DNA of 64,000 nt, from positions 418,501 through 482,500 of the forward strand of contig WPIO01000174.1 of assembly GCA_009760855.2 (NCBI GenBank), read 5' to 3'. The notes under the pieces were generated by a model. It was not told the DNA's origin, ran no database searches, and saw nothing but the letters and a program-made list of their open reading frames with translations. Numbering within the stretch: the stretch's first letter is position 1; each line of letters starts with the position of its first letter. A program made the position numbers and the translations under genes. Of this stretch, positions 45,496 to 58,439 are shown in pieces. The stretch is from Cristatella mucedo (lineage: Eukaryota > Bryozoa > Phylactolaemata > Cristatellidae).

Positions 45496-46106
45496 CCAAT
45501 GAAGCAGTTACTTACAGTTAAAGACCTCCAGAGACCTAAGCTGAAACAGGTAGGAGGCAGAAAGCATTGTAGCTATTCCAGGTGTTCATTCCAGGTGCTA
45601 TTCCAGGTGCTCACTCCATTGCACAGAAGACAAACGATGGCAGACTCACGCAGCAGGCAAGAAGCCATCGTAGATGTACCAACAGACCTAGGTCTTAGTG
45701 GCAGGTGGCCACAAACTCATACGCTACGAGCCAAGGCGTTGGCTACTTCTCAGGAGTAGGCTTTCTACATTGCCCAGTGCAAGCCGGAGAGAAAGTATCT
45801 AAAACTCATCTAATTCTACATGCCAGTAAATAAGGCTGCTAAATCATTTGATCTTTACTCTTTTTTACTTACATTACTACTCCACAAAGATGTAAGTTGA
45901 AATGCTAGTGGATCCCATAGTGGATGCATCATTTCAGCTAAGAAGCATCACATCCGGCAACGACAACAGATTCGTTGATATCACACAGAAATGCAAAAAG
46001 TCCAAAGGTAGCCAACTAACTACGAATTGCTATCGCAAAGCCGCTACACTTTTCGGAAACTATATAGAAAAGTCTGCAGCCTTGCACGAGCCGCCCTCAT
46101 GGCATT

Positions 46107-46295
46107 GGTGAGCCGTAATGGCTTACTAGGGAAGGCGGTTGCTTTGAACGACCTCGGTTCCGAGGTCGTGGGTTCGAATGCTGTGGTGGGCGATCCTTTA
46201 TCGCTGCTGCAAGTGGTGGCGATAGCCGTAAAGGCTCTTCTGTCGCAATACAAAAGAGGCTGTTAAATCGGCTAGTATTTATTTATTTATTCATC
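46107..46295 (+). mobile_element. SINE-A copy, sense, full length
   Basis: GGTGAGCCGTAATGGCTTAC, box B GGTTCGAATGC, the body and tail with (ATTT)n. Base changes are few. Confidence 0.83.
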
Positions 46296-46437
46296 TGTGG
46301 CATGTCCTGGTAACAGACGCTGACATCGCAACAAGCATCGCGTACCGTTTCTAGCTCTGTTGGCCATGGATTTTGCTTCGCGATCCACTTCCAGCCAACA
46401 TTCTACACGCTTCCTGCTACCTTTAATGTAAAGTAGT

Positions 46438-46800
46438 GTATCTCCGTCTGTAACTCCACAAATTCATAAAGACCATGTGGGTGTTACGCAGCAGAGTTTT
46501 CTATAGCGCACTCACAGCCTAAGCGGCTTTCGGTACCCACTCGGTAGCCAACAGACTTCGTCTCACGCAATAAAGAGAAAGTGGGAAGCATAGCCGAGTC
46601 AGGAGAGCAGTTGAGGTAGTGAGTAGCATAGAAGTAGCAGCTCAGGACCGCTGAAAAGGATGTGCCATAGTCGGCAGTAGGAGAGTAGTTGTCGTTGCGC
46701 AAGAAGAATTGTGGAAGCGAGCTCCACAGTCTAGGACCTGCAGAGCTAAAGCTACCTTTGTTTAGATCCGCAATTTGCTTCCAGTTCAGAACCAAAAATG
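46438..46800 (-). mobile_element. LINE-2 3' fragment
   Basis: The antisense end (TATCTCCGTCTGTAACTCCA) and C-terminal coding region match 53870-54190, up to a break near the LRLKTVGDRSF segment. Confidence 0.75.
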
Positions 46801-48224
46801 TGGTTCTGCGACAGAAGCTCAAGGGGGGTTGGGAGTAGGGGCGGAGTGGAGCTCTGGGCAAACGCAGCTGACGAGCGGCAGCAGCCTGGCAGCTGCTGCC
46901 GCGTGCGCCAGGAGAAACCGATTACAAACGTCTGGAGTAGACAATGCCGAAAAGGTCAGAGGCGGAAGTGCAATGAGTCGTGGCGCCACCAAAAGACCTG
47001 CGCCTCGCTTTGAGGGAGCGGGTGCTTCGCTGGATTGACAACTCGGGGCGCTCGAAGGGCCACCGGGAAGCGAAGAGAATTAAATGTCTCGGATTATGGA
47101 CGACCTTCCGACCCTGGGACCGGATCCTGGTGGCGCTACGATTGTTCACTTGTCAAGGCACATCGACCATAATTTAAGGTACGAAGTAAACGTGACCTGT
47201 ATCCCAAAGAGAAGGGGGAGGGGCCGAGGCAGGGCTCAAGCCACTCACTGGGTGATGGCTGAGAATGATAAGTGTGCACCACATCCGCCTCGAAGCTGCG
47301 TGCCGGCTGAGAATGGTGGAAAACACCATTCTAGCCGCTTCGGAGCAGCTATCTCCACAGGGGATCAGCCGGACTTGGAGGTGAGCTAGAAAAGACAGCT
47401 CTTTGGGTGAAGTCTAAAGGTCTCTTGAAGCTTCCAGCTATACACTTTCTATAACAGTTACCTTGTAGAAAATCAACTGGAGGCAGCCAAAGAGAGGCGA
47501 CGTACAGGTGCTAGCAGTAGCTAGTCGCCTAAGAATTCTAACCTCTGCCATTCTTACATTTGCTCGGAATCTCAGAGGAGCGATAGATTTTCAGTAAGGG
47601 GCATGAGCTCGTTGCTTTGGCCTGCTCGCAGCCACTGCTTGCAGTTGACACGACCAATTAATTTCATAAAGATTCACGTGGAATTCTACATCATTGTCAC
47701 ACGCAATAGTTCTCTTCATCAGAGCAAAAACAAGGTGACGGCAAGACGTGCAAGACCGGCGGCCACACGGCGGCTTGATTATCTCTAGTAGTCGAGACGT
47801 ATTCCACGCTTCACGTAAAACCCGGATAAGCCCACTCTTGCTCTCAAGATTTAGCGCACAAACATTCATGAATTCGTATGCATTCTTGCAAGACTGCAAG
47901 TAAAAAGGCAGTTGAACTTGCCAGTATAAATGGAGAACAATTTTCTGTAGGTAAAACTAAACCTCGTGATCCGCGTGGCACTTGAGCCTGCACATTCAAG
48001 TGCAGAGCCGCGGCGAACAGCTGCCAAAGTACACCCCTAATTACCTCAGCGGTCTTTGATTTCTGGTTGACGTCATTCTAAGGGCAAAACAGCATTCATT
48101 ATTCCATAGTTGACCCTGCATAAAAGTTACATTACCCAAAATTACTTCAGATTTAGATCGAATAGCGGTAAATTCCTGGTAAATATCGGTACCACAAAAC
48201 AAGAAGCGGCGGTGCACAACCACG
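46801..48224. other. Unassigned sequence
   Basis: Only short frames; no domain, tail or tRNA-like motif recognised. Confidence 0.45.
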
Positions 48225-48318
48225 GCCGCGTCCTTCGCAGCAAACGTAAAGCGTCTAGAAAGAGATTGAGTTCTCAGGGGCGCTTTATCAAATGTATTGT
48301 TATTATTATTATTATCCT
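48225..48318 (+). mobile_element. LINE-1 tail fragment
   Basis: CGCAGCAAACGTAAAGCGTC followed by the stem-loop and (ATT)n tail. Confidence 0.68.
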
Positions 48319-49182
48319 ATCCACTTAGTCGTCTCCAGTAATTGAGGTGGCATGCGGAGGGAGCACGCGGCCACCACCTCCCGGAAGCTGCCGACAAAAA
48401 CGCGCGACTGCGCATCGCAGGGCGCCCAGCCAGCCGCATCAGACCAGTTCGTGAACGCGAAAAAGCAACTAAACATTGCTCTCTTTCCTTAGAGCCGACG
48501 CACGTACCTTCAAAAGTAACTGCCACTCGTTGTTGTACTGGCTGTTGCACTATTGCACCGTTGTACTGGTCGCTGTTATACGTCGCTGTACTGTTGTACT
48601 GGTCAGTGTTGCACTGGTCAGCGAGAGACGGACTAGCTAGTCGACGAGAGGGCAGGAACAGCAGGTGCTCGCACGTCGAACAGCCAGAAAGAATGAACCA
48701 GAAGAGCCGAGACTCTCTCGCCTTCCTCTCGCGTGCCTCGCGCTGACGCGTTCGCACGCGAGGATAAGTAGAGGAAAAAAGAGCCACGCCACTCGAACGA
48801 GATATGAGCAAATGCAAATTAAAATGTGCATGCATTCAAAGTTATTTTGCAAGCGCAACGGCAGTTTAAGGCGACGGCTCAGAGATCCTGGATACGTGTA
48901 CACGTACGTCATCACAGACGAGTTACCTGGGTTTCCGTAGCGCTTGACTGCAAAAATTACGAGACAAACTGACCCTGGCCGAGAAAGGAAATCGGTAGGA
49001 AACTTCTTCAACCTTGCTTAAAATCTGAAGGCAAGATCCGGGCACCGCCATTTCGCCTCGTCTGCATCCCTGCAAGTCAGTCCCGAGTGGCCAGCGGCCG
49101 CTCGGCAACCGCTGCTCTAAACGGAAGTCGCTTTCGCTCGAAACAAAAACTCGCTGCAAAAACTGTTTTGAGCGAAAGAGAC
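48319..49182. other. Unassigned sequence with short GTTGTACTGG-type repeats
   Basis: Imperfect TGTTGTACTGGTC units at about 48530-48625 lie within a 134-codon frame without recognisable domains. Confidence 0.4.
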
Positions 49183-49462
<280 letters not shown>

Positions 49463-49944
49463 TGCTTGTTTTCTAACTGTCTTTGTGACTGTCTCTCCGT
49501 CATCTGTCGCTCTCTTTAATTGGGTGACCTATTTACATCTAATACTGCTTGACTTTACATCAAATGCGTGTAATTTATGTCATCTACGACTAATTTACAT
49601 CAAATAGCGACTACTACACCACACCGCGGTTCCTACCACTATATGCCGATTCTTCGCCTCTCATTGGTGAGATTAAATTTATTGCGGTCAGCTGACTCGT
49701 TGAGGAATCTACGAGAATCTCGTAGCGTAGCCCGAGAACTCACCCGCTCTCTCGTAGCTACGTAGCTCTAGCCTTTTGGATGAGTGTAACGTCCACGCTA
49801 CAAATACCATTCTGCCTTTTAAGATTTTGTACACTAAACCGAGTTTCAAGAGAGAATCCTTCCCCGAGATATCAGTTTAGCACGCACTAGCTGTAACGTC
49901 TAAAGCATTCAGCTTCCTGAGTAGTGAAGTAATGAACCATGTGT

Positions 49945-51065
49945 GTATGAATCTCCGCCTGTAAATCCACATAATCATAAAGGCTATCTGGGTTTTACGC
50001 AGGAGAGTTTCGTGTAGCGCACTCACAGCCTAAGCAACTTTCAGTACGCATTCGTTAGCCAACAGACTTCGTCTCACGCAGCAAAGAGAAAGTGGGATGC
50101 ATAGCAGAGCCGGGAGAGCAGTTGAGGTAGTGAGTAGCGTGGAAGTAGCAGCTCAGGACCGCTGACAAGGATGAGCCGTTGTCGGCAGCAGGAGAGTAGT
50201 TGCCATTGCGCAAGAATTGTGGAAGCGAGTTCCACAGTCTAGGACCTGCAGAGCTAAAGCTTCTGTCGCCAACGGTCTTTAAGCGGAGGAATAAAACAGA
50301 TAATTTATTGTCCATACAGGACCTGAGGGCCCGAAGAGGCTGAAACTGGTTCAGCAGTTCAGCAAAGGAGACACGCGCTCAAACCTCTTGGACTTGATGA
50401 CTAGCCTTGCATCCAAATTCATAGTCAGCTGAAGTGGCCTAGTTGCTTTCTTTGGTAGCCGAGCCAAAAGGGAATTACAATAATCAAGTCAAGGAAGAAC
50501 TAAGCAACTAGTTAAATGTTTTTGCAAGCCACTGTGGAAGACAGCTCCTAATCTTAGGCTGGGATCGGACGCGATGGCTAGCTGCAGAAGCAGTCTTCTG
50601 AATGAAGCTTTTAAAATTGAGGCAGCTGTCGAAAACGACACCTAAATTTCGAGCACATGGTGATGGTCGCACAGCAGCATCACCTATCAAAAGACCAAAG
50701 CCTTTTAACCCAGCCTCACGCTTAGGGTGTCCTATGAGCAGCAGCTCGGTTTTATTGTCATGTAGTTTCAAGAAGTTTTCCGACATCCAGGATCGAATGT
50801 CGGCAACGCAAGCATTCAATTTTTCAGTTGCTGCAGCAGATTCCGACGGTTTGAATGACAAATACAGCTGAGAATCGGCAGCATACAAGTGATATCCATG
50901 GGCCTTAATCACTCTCCCCCCCCCCGAGGTTGAGTGTAAATAGAGAACAGCAAGGGACCGAGTACAGACCCTTGAGGGACTCCACAGGTGACTCGTCTCG
51001 TATGTGAGACCTGACCCCACACGACACGGATTGAACACGATCAGACAAGTACGATTTAAACCACG
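49945..51065 (-). mobile_element. LINE-2 copy, 5'-truncated, RT partial
   Basis: Two reading frames cover the RT: LYAADSQLYLSFKPSESAAA through SCLPQW (50508-51038), and the C-terminus ending VDNKLSVLFLRLKTVGDRSF (50055-50315), separated by a frameshift and gap. Motif C reads YAAD, so the first catalytic Asp is lost. A C-homopolymer near 50932 sits at another frame break. It is inactive. Confidence 0.8.
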
Positions 51066-51185
51066 ACAGTGCTTCGTCTGCCAGACCGATTGTTGTTCTT
51101 AACTAGCTACTTATTGTAAGTCTTTGAGAAAGATCAAAGTATAAATCAGCTGTCCGAACGACTTCATTTATATGATGACAGAATA

Positions 51186-51355
51186 AAAAAATATTAGCTT
51201 ATTTAATAGCTTCATTTTGTAGCGGCACAAGAGCCTTTAAGGTTATCATCACTGCTTGCAGTTGTAAACAAAGGATCACCCATTGCTGATCGTAACTAAC
51301 GACTTTAGTCGCGACGAGCGAGCACCTTACCTCCTGGGCTAGCATGGCCCATTAA
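51186..51355 (-). mobile_element. SINE-A copy, antisense, diverged
   Basis: AGCTTATTTAATAGCTTCAT, AGAGCCTTTAAGGTTATCAT, AAAGGATCACCCATTGCTG, and a head side with GCACCTTACCTCCTGGGC. Confidence 0.65.
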
Positions 51356-51399
51356 GAGTCAGAGGAGACTTTCAGCTTTGTTTAATAACAATTGATGGG

Positions 51400-51800
51400 T
51401 AATTAAATATCTGTGTTTCACCCTGAGAGAACTGAATCCCTTCCTAGGCACGCGACGTATGCTGGAAAGGAGGTTCGCAAACGGGGTAAACGGGCCAATG
51501 AGGTCAATTTAAAAACTTGCACAATCCGGAACCGGATCAGAGGAGTGGTGACACGACGCTAAGCCTGAACAGAAGTGCTTACGGCGGGTCACGCCGGGGC
51601 CCGGAGAATGAAAGGAGTTGGAAACCCCTGAGCCAAACCCAGTGTTGAAGTCAATGTCTGCTGCAATGGCGAGCCGTTGCAGATCGTTGAAAAGTGATAG
51701 AGGTAGATAGTGATAGAGTGCAACATGGCAGTTTCGACGTTCACGACAGACAAGAGGCTGCACAAAGCTGCAGAGCTTTTTGCCAGCTTGGCAGCACACA
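51400..51800 (-). mobile_element. LINE-1 copy, heavily degraded
   Basis: The antisense stem-loop (CTTCCTAGGCACGCGACGTA) and the RT-region match TTCACGACAGACAAG, followed by GCAGAG, are separated by poorly matching sequence. Confidence 0.45.
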
Positions 51801-51949
51801 CAAGTAAAGGCTCGTTCCCAATAAAGACTCCTATTCAGATTCAGAAGTCTTCCGACCGATTCAGAAATCTTAGTTATGCCTGCCTTCGCTATCGGTAGCT
51901 ATAGTGCTTTTAGATGCCACATCGTTCGGGTATAATACAACACCAAGTC

Positions 51950-51985
<36 letters not shown>

Positions 51986-52059
51986 CAGATATAATATATA
52001 CATATATGTTTGTATGTGTATACATATAAATATATGCATATATGCATATATGCATATAT

Positions 52060-52178
<119 letters not shown>

Positions 52179-52325
52179 CAGACATTTAGAACCCTAAGAG
52201 AACTTAATCTCTTTTCAGACGCTTCCAATGTACCACGGGGCTCGAGCCCACGACCTAGGTGTTTAAATGCATTCACCTTGACCTCGGTATAGGCGAGCAC
52301 CTTAACCGCCGGGCCAAAACAGCGC
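52179..52325 (-). mobile_element. SINE-B copy, antisense, preceded by (GATA)n
   Basis: ACATTTAGAACCCTAAGAGA, GGGGCTCGAGCCCACGACC and GAGCACCTTAACCGCCGGGC. The (GATA)n array touches the tail end. Confidence 0.75.
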
Positions 52326-52617
52326 TGAGAATGACTGACAAAAAGGGAAAAGAAGAAAAAAGTTGCGAATCGCTAGACGCCTTCGAGGAAGTCTTCGCCG
52401 CACATTCGTCAGCTGAGCGGTACCTCACGCAGCCGGCACCCGGATGTGCTTGGGCCGCACCCGGATGTGCTTGGGCCGCAGCCACCTGGAGCCGACGGCG
52501 AAAAAGCACTGCTGACGTTTGTCGCAGCGCGAAGCTGAGACGTCGCGGCTTCGCGCAGCTGTACGATCGTCCAGCGGTGCGGCTCGAGTAGTCCAGCGTG
52601 CCGGGCGCCGGCTCTGA

Positions 52618-52922
52618 CATAATAAGAATAACTCACTTGATAAAGCAACCTCAGAGAACTTAACCTTTTTCTGGGCGCTTTACATTTGCTGCAAAGGAAA
52701 CACGATCAAATGGTACTGGTATCATGCTTGATAAACAACAGGAATAACTTGGCTCGGAGTGACGTGCACAGGGTCAGCATGCAGATGTGGTTAGTCGCAT
52801 CATGCAACAGTGTCAGCACACATAAGCACGTCAAGGACGAATCGCAGGGACCCACTAAATGCTGTGATAAATAGGTGCGTTTTTAATTTATTTTTATATG
52901 CGGTCAAGCCAGGGAATGTCGT
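52618..52922 (-). mobile_element. LINE-1 3' fragment
   Basis: This antisense, moderately diverged stem-loop and 3' UTR has a degraded ATT tail. It abuts LINE-2 sequence at about 52925. Confidence 0.75.
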
Positions 52923-52933
52923 AATGTCAGGTA

Positions 52934-54190
52934 ATGTATCTCTGTCTGTAACTCCACAAAGTCATAAAGACCACGTGGGTGTTACGCAGTCTGATCGTGT
53001 TCAATCCGTGTCGCGTGGGGGTCAGGTCTCAAACATGAGAAGGGTCACCTGTGGAATCCCTCAAGGGTCTGTACTTGGTCCCTTGCTGTTCTCCATTTAT
53101 ACGCAACCTCTGGGAAAAGTGATTAAGGACCATGGAATAGGATATCACTTCTATGCTGAAGATACTCAGTTGTATTTGTCATTTAAACCGTCGGAATCTG
53201 CTGCAGCAACTGAGAAACTGAATGCTTGCCTTGCCGATATTCGATCCTGGATGTCGGAAAGCTTCCTGAAATTAAATGACGATAAAACCGAACTGCTTCT
53301 CATAGGACACCCTAAGCGTGTGGCTGGATTAAAAGGCTTTGCTGTTCTAATAGGTGATGCTATTGTGCGACCGTCACCACATGCTCGTAATCTAGGTGTC
53401 GTGTTCGACAGCTACCTCAATTTCAAAAGCTTCATTCAGAAGACTGCCTCTACAGCTAGCCATCACATCCGATCTCTATCCAAGATTAGAAGCTGTCTCC
53501 CACAGTGGCTTGTAAAAAATTTAACTAGCTCTTTAGTTCTGTCTCGGCTTGATTATTGTAATTCCCTTTGGCTGGGCTACCAAAGAAAGCTATTATGCCA
53601 CTACAGCGGACTATGAATATGGCTGCAAGGCTGGTCTTCAAGTCCCAGCGGTTTGAGCACGTGTCACCTTTGCTGGAAGAGCTAGGATGGTTGCCGGTTC
53701 AGCAAAGGATACAGAGCAAAGTTCTTATGCTGACCCACAAGGCCCGCCACGGCTTGGCTCCTTCATACCTAGCTGAACTGCTGCATCAGTTCCAGCCTGT
53801 TCGCGCCCTCAGGTCCTGTGTGGACAATAAATTAGCTGTCCCATTCCTCCGCTTAAAGACAGTTGGCGACAGAAGCTTTAGCTCTGCAGGTCCTAGACTG
53901 TGGAACTCGCTTCCACAATTCTTGCGAAACGACATCTACTCTCCAACTGCCGACTATGGCACATCTTTTTCAGCGGTTCTGAACTGCTACTTCCATGCTA
54001 CTCACTACCTCAACTGCTCTCCTGACTCTGCTATGCTTCCCACTTTCTCTTTGTTGCGTGAGACGAAGTCTGTTGGCTACCGAATGCGTACCGAAAGCCG
54101 CTTAGGCTGTGAGTGCGCTATAGAAAACTCTCCTGCGTAACACCCACATGGTCTTTATGACTTTGTGGAGTTACTGACGGAGATACATAC
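52934..54190 (+). mobile_element. LINE-2 copy, RT partial, flanked by inverted 3' ends
   Basis: Sense RT coding runs from about 52991: [61 protein letters not shown], then after a frameshift at about 53580 the C-terminus to 54140. Motif C reads YAED instead of YADD, so the enzyme is probably dead. The left edge (52934-52988) is an inverted copy of the element's own 3' end (54126-54185). Confidence 0.85.
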
Positions 54191-54405
54191 ATACATACAG
54201 GTGAGTTTTGTATAGCGCGCTCACAGCCTATGCGGCTTTTGGTACGTATTCGGTAGAGACGCAAGTCGGGAGTGAGTGAGCTCCAGGCTTTGGGAGCATA
54301 CAAACTAAATGAGCGATCTCCAAAGGATTTGAGGTTCGTACGAGGTACAGGTAAACGGTTAGATTCCAGAAAGTGGGCATTGGCCAAGCGAGCTGTCAGA
54401 TAAAG
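54191..54405 (-). mobile_element. LINE-2 / LINE-1 antisense junction
   Basis: About 50 bp of antisense LINE-2 (TCACAGCCTATGCGGCTTTT) is joined to about 150 bp of antisense LINE-1 (CCAGGCTTTGGGAGCATACA through GGTAAACGGTTAGATTCC). Neither has a tail. Confidence 0.65.
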
Positions 54406-54737
54406 TCTCGCCACGGTTCACGTGGCCGGGCCACCTTCCCCTCCGCCCACCCGACCACCCACCAGCTCAGAGCAGGCAGGCGGCGCTGGTCCTGAGTCGA
54501 CTCAAGAGCTTCCCTGACTCGTGCGGTGCTTAAGCAGACTCCATTCTTTTGCCACCTAAATGCTCTGCATCGGAATGTCGGAGATGGCACGACTCTAATG
54601 CCTTCACTTGACTGAAAAGAGAGTCTGCTATCAACGTAATGGAAATGCACGGCCCACAACCTCGAGCCATCGGGGAGCCATCTTCTGGCAAGGTTCCAGC
54701 CTCCCGGCTCCTCCCCCCCGGCGGCTGGAACCTTGCT

Positions 54738-54822
54738 CCTCGATGTCCGGAGCTTGCTGCTAGATGTCCGGGGCTTGCTGCTCGATGTCCGGGGCTTGCT
54801 GCTCGATGTCCGGGGCATGCTG
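54738..54822. repeat. 24-bp minisatellite, four copies
   Basis: The unit is GATGTCCGGGGCTTGCTGCT plus four bases. It is preceded by 14-bp inverted arms at 54688-54701 and 54723-54736. Confidence 0.85.
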
Positions 54823-55334
54823 CAGCTCAGCCGACAGAAGGGAATGCCTCGGGTTCGAGAAAGGACGCCACTGACAGCGGGAAAGTGTCGTTTAATTAAT
54901 GGCCACATGCTACCGAGCCATTAAGCGCCAGCCTCCCGGGCAATAAACCTTCAATTGTCCCGGCTGGCAGCCGTCCGTTCTCCGGCTGGCTTGCCGCAGA
55001 GAGTGCGCGGGCAGCTGCGCTGGCTGAGTGGACTAGGCGAGGCCCAGCCTCGCGACGCCACTTGACGTTTCGCGTCAGTTGTCGGCCGCAGGCTCTCGCT
55101 CCTTTGCCCTTTGTCCTTTTTTTGGAATAGGAAGACTCGCAAGGACAACACGGCACTGTCCAGGGGCAGGAGAAGGTTAAAGTCAATAGCTGGGCCAGAC
55201 CCAGGCAGCCAAGGAGAGGTGAAGGTCGGGCAGCTGGGCACATCCATTCCAAACTGTCCACAATAGCAAAGGGGGCTACTACCAGCCCTCCACCGTTGGC
55301 CGCGCCCCTCGGAAGGGATGGGCCGCTTCGCTAA

Positions 55335-55399
55335 GGCTTAGCTGATTTAACAGCCTCATTTATACAGCTGCAGAAAAGTCTTTACGGCTAGCCATTTAA
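55335..55399 (-). mobile_element. SINE-A tail fragment
   Basis: TTAGCTGATTTAACAGCCTC and AGAAAAGTCTTTACGGCTA, the antisense tail only. Confidence 0.6.
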
Positions 55400-55690
55400 A
55401 TGAAGCAAAGAACGCACCAATTTGTCACAGCATTTAGTGGGTCCTTGTGATCCCGGTCCTTAGTGCACTTAAGCTTGCTGACACTGTGCATGCTGCCACT
55501 AACCATCTCGGCATGCTGACCCTGTGCATTTAACTTCTAACCATGTTACATTTGTTGACATTGTAAATGCTATTCCCAACCACATGATTATGCTTTCTTT
55601 GCAGTGTATGTAAATTGCCTAGAAAGAGATGAGGTTCTCTTAGGGCGCTACACAGAAATCATTATTCCTACTATTATTATCATCATAATC
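55400..55690 (+). mobile_element. LINE-1 3' end, sense, diverged
   Basis: The final codons, the CTGACACTGTGCATGCTGCC repeats, the stem-loop and an ATT-rich tail are recognisable with many changes. Confidence 0.72.
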
Positions 55691-55790
55691 ACCTCTTGCA
55701 GTCGGCGATAAGGAATCGCCGACTGCAGGACTCAAACCCACTACCTGAGTCGTAAGGAGTCGTAAAGAGCGAGCAATTTATCGAATGCTT
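55690..55790 (-). mobile_element. SINE-A head fragment
   Basis: CACCTCTTGCAGTCGGCGAT, AGGAATCGCCGACTGCAGGA and ACTCAAACCCACTACC are antisense. They may belong with the tail at 55335, with the LINE-1 tail at 55400-55690 inserted between. Confidence 0.6.
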
Positions 55791-56085
55791 GTAAATCGGC
55801 TATGGCTACTCAGTTTGGTCTCCCGAGCAGCAGCTTTCATTTAGGAGTCGAATTGTCAGTGACGTGCAGACCGTTGACCAGCAAAGCCTAATGCATGGGT
55901 CAGCATTTATGGAGTGTGTCTTCTAGGTTACAGCTGCTAGCCGGTATTCCCCTCAGTACGAGTAGCCACGCCATGGTCCATAACGAAAGTATGTCATTCG
56001 TGTGTGCCACCGCAGCACCAGCCACCGACTGCAGCCTCTCCGGATTCCAGTACAATATTATTCCTCTCGTATAGTAATAATATTA

Positions 56086-56172
56086 ATGATAATAATAATA
56101 CATTTGTAGAGCACCCTCCGAGAACTTAATCTCTTTCTTGGCACTTTACATGGGCTGCAATGGAAGCATGGA
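56086..56172 (-). mobile_element. LINE-1 tail fragment
   Basis: An antisense ATT tail, then TTAATCTCTTTCTTGGCACT and TTACATGGGCTGCAATGG. Confidence 0.62.
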
Positions 56173-56559
56173 AATCGGCACCTTCTAAAGTTTCGTACCA
56201 GCTTTATTTAGTGTTACCACGCACTAAGACTAACATCTCTCTTATAATAGTCTTTATTGAGCAAGTCTTGACATTATGCTTCAAATAACTGTCTTCATCT
56301 TGAGGCATAACGTCTACCCAGACTATCTTCCGCAAGCAAGAGACCGTGCCAGCGATCTGACTGGGCGACGTGGCCGAGATCGAGCATGGCTCTTCTTCTG
56401 CCACGCACCATTAGCTCGCTTGTCCACCAGGTGGCACTTCGATTTTCTTCAATGCTTGCTTTCAGAAGAACAACCAGCGGCTACTCACTGCTCTGGCATT
56501 TAGTGCACACTAGATCGACTGCATCCGGCATGCCTGCGACCAGTGTAATTCAGCTGACA

Positions 56560-57388
56560 AATAATAATAATAATAATAATAATGCACTTGATAAAGCGCC
56601 CTCAGAGAACTTAATCTCTCTCTAGGCGCTTTACATTTGCTGTAAAGTGAAATGCGATTGAATGGTAAGTAAAATTATGCTTGAAAAACAAACGAAATGA
56701 ATAATATGGTTAGGGGTGACATGCACAGGGTCAGCATGCAAATGTGGTTAGTGGCAGCATGCACAGTGTCAGCACGCATAAGCACATCAAGGACGAATCA
56801 CAGGGACCCACTAAATGCTGTCCTAAATAGGTGTGTTTTTAGGTTCCTTTAAAATGTGGTCAGGTCAGGGGAAGTTCTGACGCAAGTCGAGAGGGAGTTC
56901 CAGGCTTTGGGAGCCGGCGATTGCGTTTTGCACCAGCTGCAATCGCCTGATCGCACATGCTGGTAGGCCAGCGAGTAGTGAGTTGCAGAAGTCGAGACGG
57001 GATGTCACGAATGCATGGACCAACTTAGATGTGGTATCCTTATCTAAACAAGCCTGAATTTTAGCAATGTTATGAAGCTGAAAATAGGCAGCTTTGACTG
57101 TGGAGCTGATATGGTCGTCTAACGAGAGGTCGCTTTGGAATATGACACCTAGATTTCGAGCTGATTCAACTGGAGATATGCTGACAGAGCCAATTTTGAG
57201 TTTCAGCCTTTTCAATTTGTGAATCACACTGGGTTTGCCCATAATTAGTAAGTTAGTTTGATCATCGTTTAGTTTTAGAAAATTTGCTGCCATCCATGTG
57301 CGGATGTCATCAATACATGCAGCAAGTGAGTTGAAAGAATTCGAGGTGCTCGAAGGCTGGGAGGGATAAAAGCAAAGGTACAACTGGT
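56560..57388 (-). mobile_element. LINE-1 copy with internal deletion
   Basis: This antisense copy has a clean (ATT)n tail and stem-loop, then a break near 56915 where roughly 600 bp of the RT C-terminal coding region is missing. RT sequence then continues up to QLYLCFYPSQPSS. Motif C is only partly present at the 5' truncation point. Confidence 0.83.
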
Positions 57389-57813
57389 ACAAAGGTACAA
57401 AGGACAAACCATCCAGGTGACCAACAGATCATTTGCCACTGGATAAATGGATCTTAGGGGATGCAGCCTGGATGCAGCCTGCTGTCCTTAGCCCGGTCGC
57501 ATGTCCCGACGAGAGACATGCCACCCGTCATGATTGATTGGTTCTAACAAGGTCAAGGACTCAATTCTCAGAAGGTTCAGCTGCCTTATTGAGCATATCC
57601 CTACACCCCTGGGTCCCAGATAGACAGCTGCCCTCTTTGTAAAGGGTGGATGTTGACGTGCATGCATGCCTCGATACAGACCTTGACACCGGGCAAAAGA
57701 ATTGGAGCTTCTGAGCGCTATGAAAGCTTGTATGAAGGCTGCAATGAAAACGCGCTGCTCACGTGTCAGACGTGGAAGCTAGCAGAGCTGTCTTCCTGTC
57801 AGCTTGCCATGTT

Positions 57814-57870
57814 ACTGACCAGGTGTCCAGCTGACCAGGTGTCCAACTGACCAGGTGTCCAGCTGACCAT
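57814..57870. repeat. 17-bp tandem repeat, about 3.5 copies
   Basis: Unit TGACCAGGTGTCCAGC or close variant. Confidence 0.8.
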
Positions 57871-57934
57871 CAGCTCCTGAGTGTTTTCTTTTTTCCACCC
57901 CTTTTTCTGAGGGAAAATAAGTCGTGCTCCATAA

Positions 57935-58085
57935 CCTCCTTTGTGTAGCGGCAGAAGAGACGCGGCTCCATCGTTGAACTTTTAAGTTGGCAATAAAGAA
58001 GAAATGCATGCTTCGGGAGTAGAACCCTCGACCTGATCCGTAAAGCATCCTGCCCTTGACCATTGAGTTGATACCACACGTACAC
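57935..58085 (-). mobile_element. SINE-A-like relic, antisense
   Basis: CATAACCTCCTTTGTGTAGC, GGCAGAAGAGACGCGGC and the box B-like complement GTAGAACCCTCGACC. Very diverged. Confidence 0.42.
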
Positions 58086-58439
58086 CTTGACCCCTGAGCT
58101 TACTTACACTCAGGTGGCCTCACACAATCCGAGGTCGGGGAGTCGAATGTATTTATGTCGACTTGCATGCTACAGCAATCAGCCTACTGGTTGGGCCGGC
58201 AGTACGTGACGCCAGTAGACTGGTGAGCTAAGACATTGGCCACGGTCGTGGCGTCGCCGGCAAAGCCCTACAATGTCAACGAAAGCAGTACCGAGACCAT
58301 GAGTGACACCGCGCTCACGAACGGCAAACATAAGCCGGCACGCCGAGCAGCCAGGTGCAGATAAGCAGCTGGGCCGAGTTTAGAAAGTCGAGAAGCTGCA
58401 ATGCTGACGCGAGACTTGAATGCTGCCCCAGGGTCTTAT

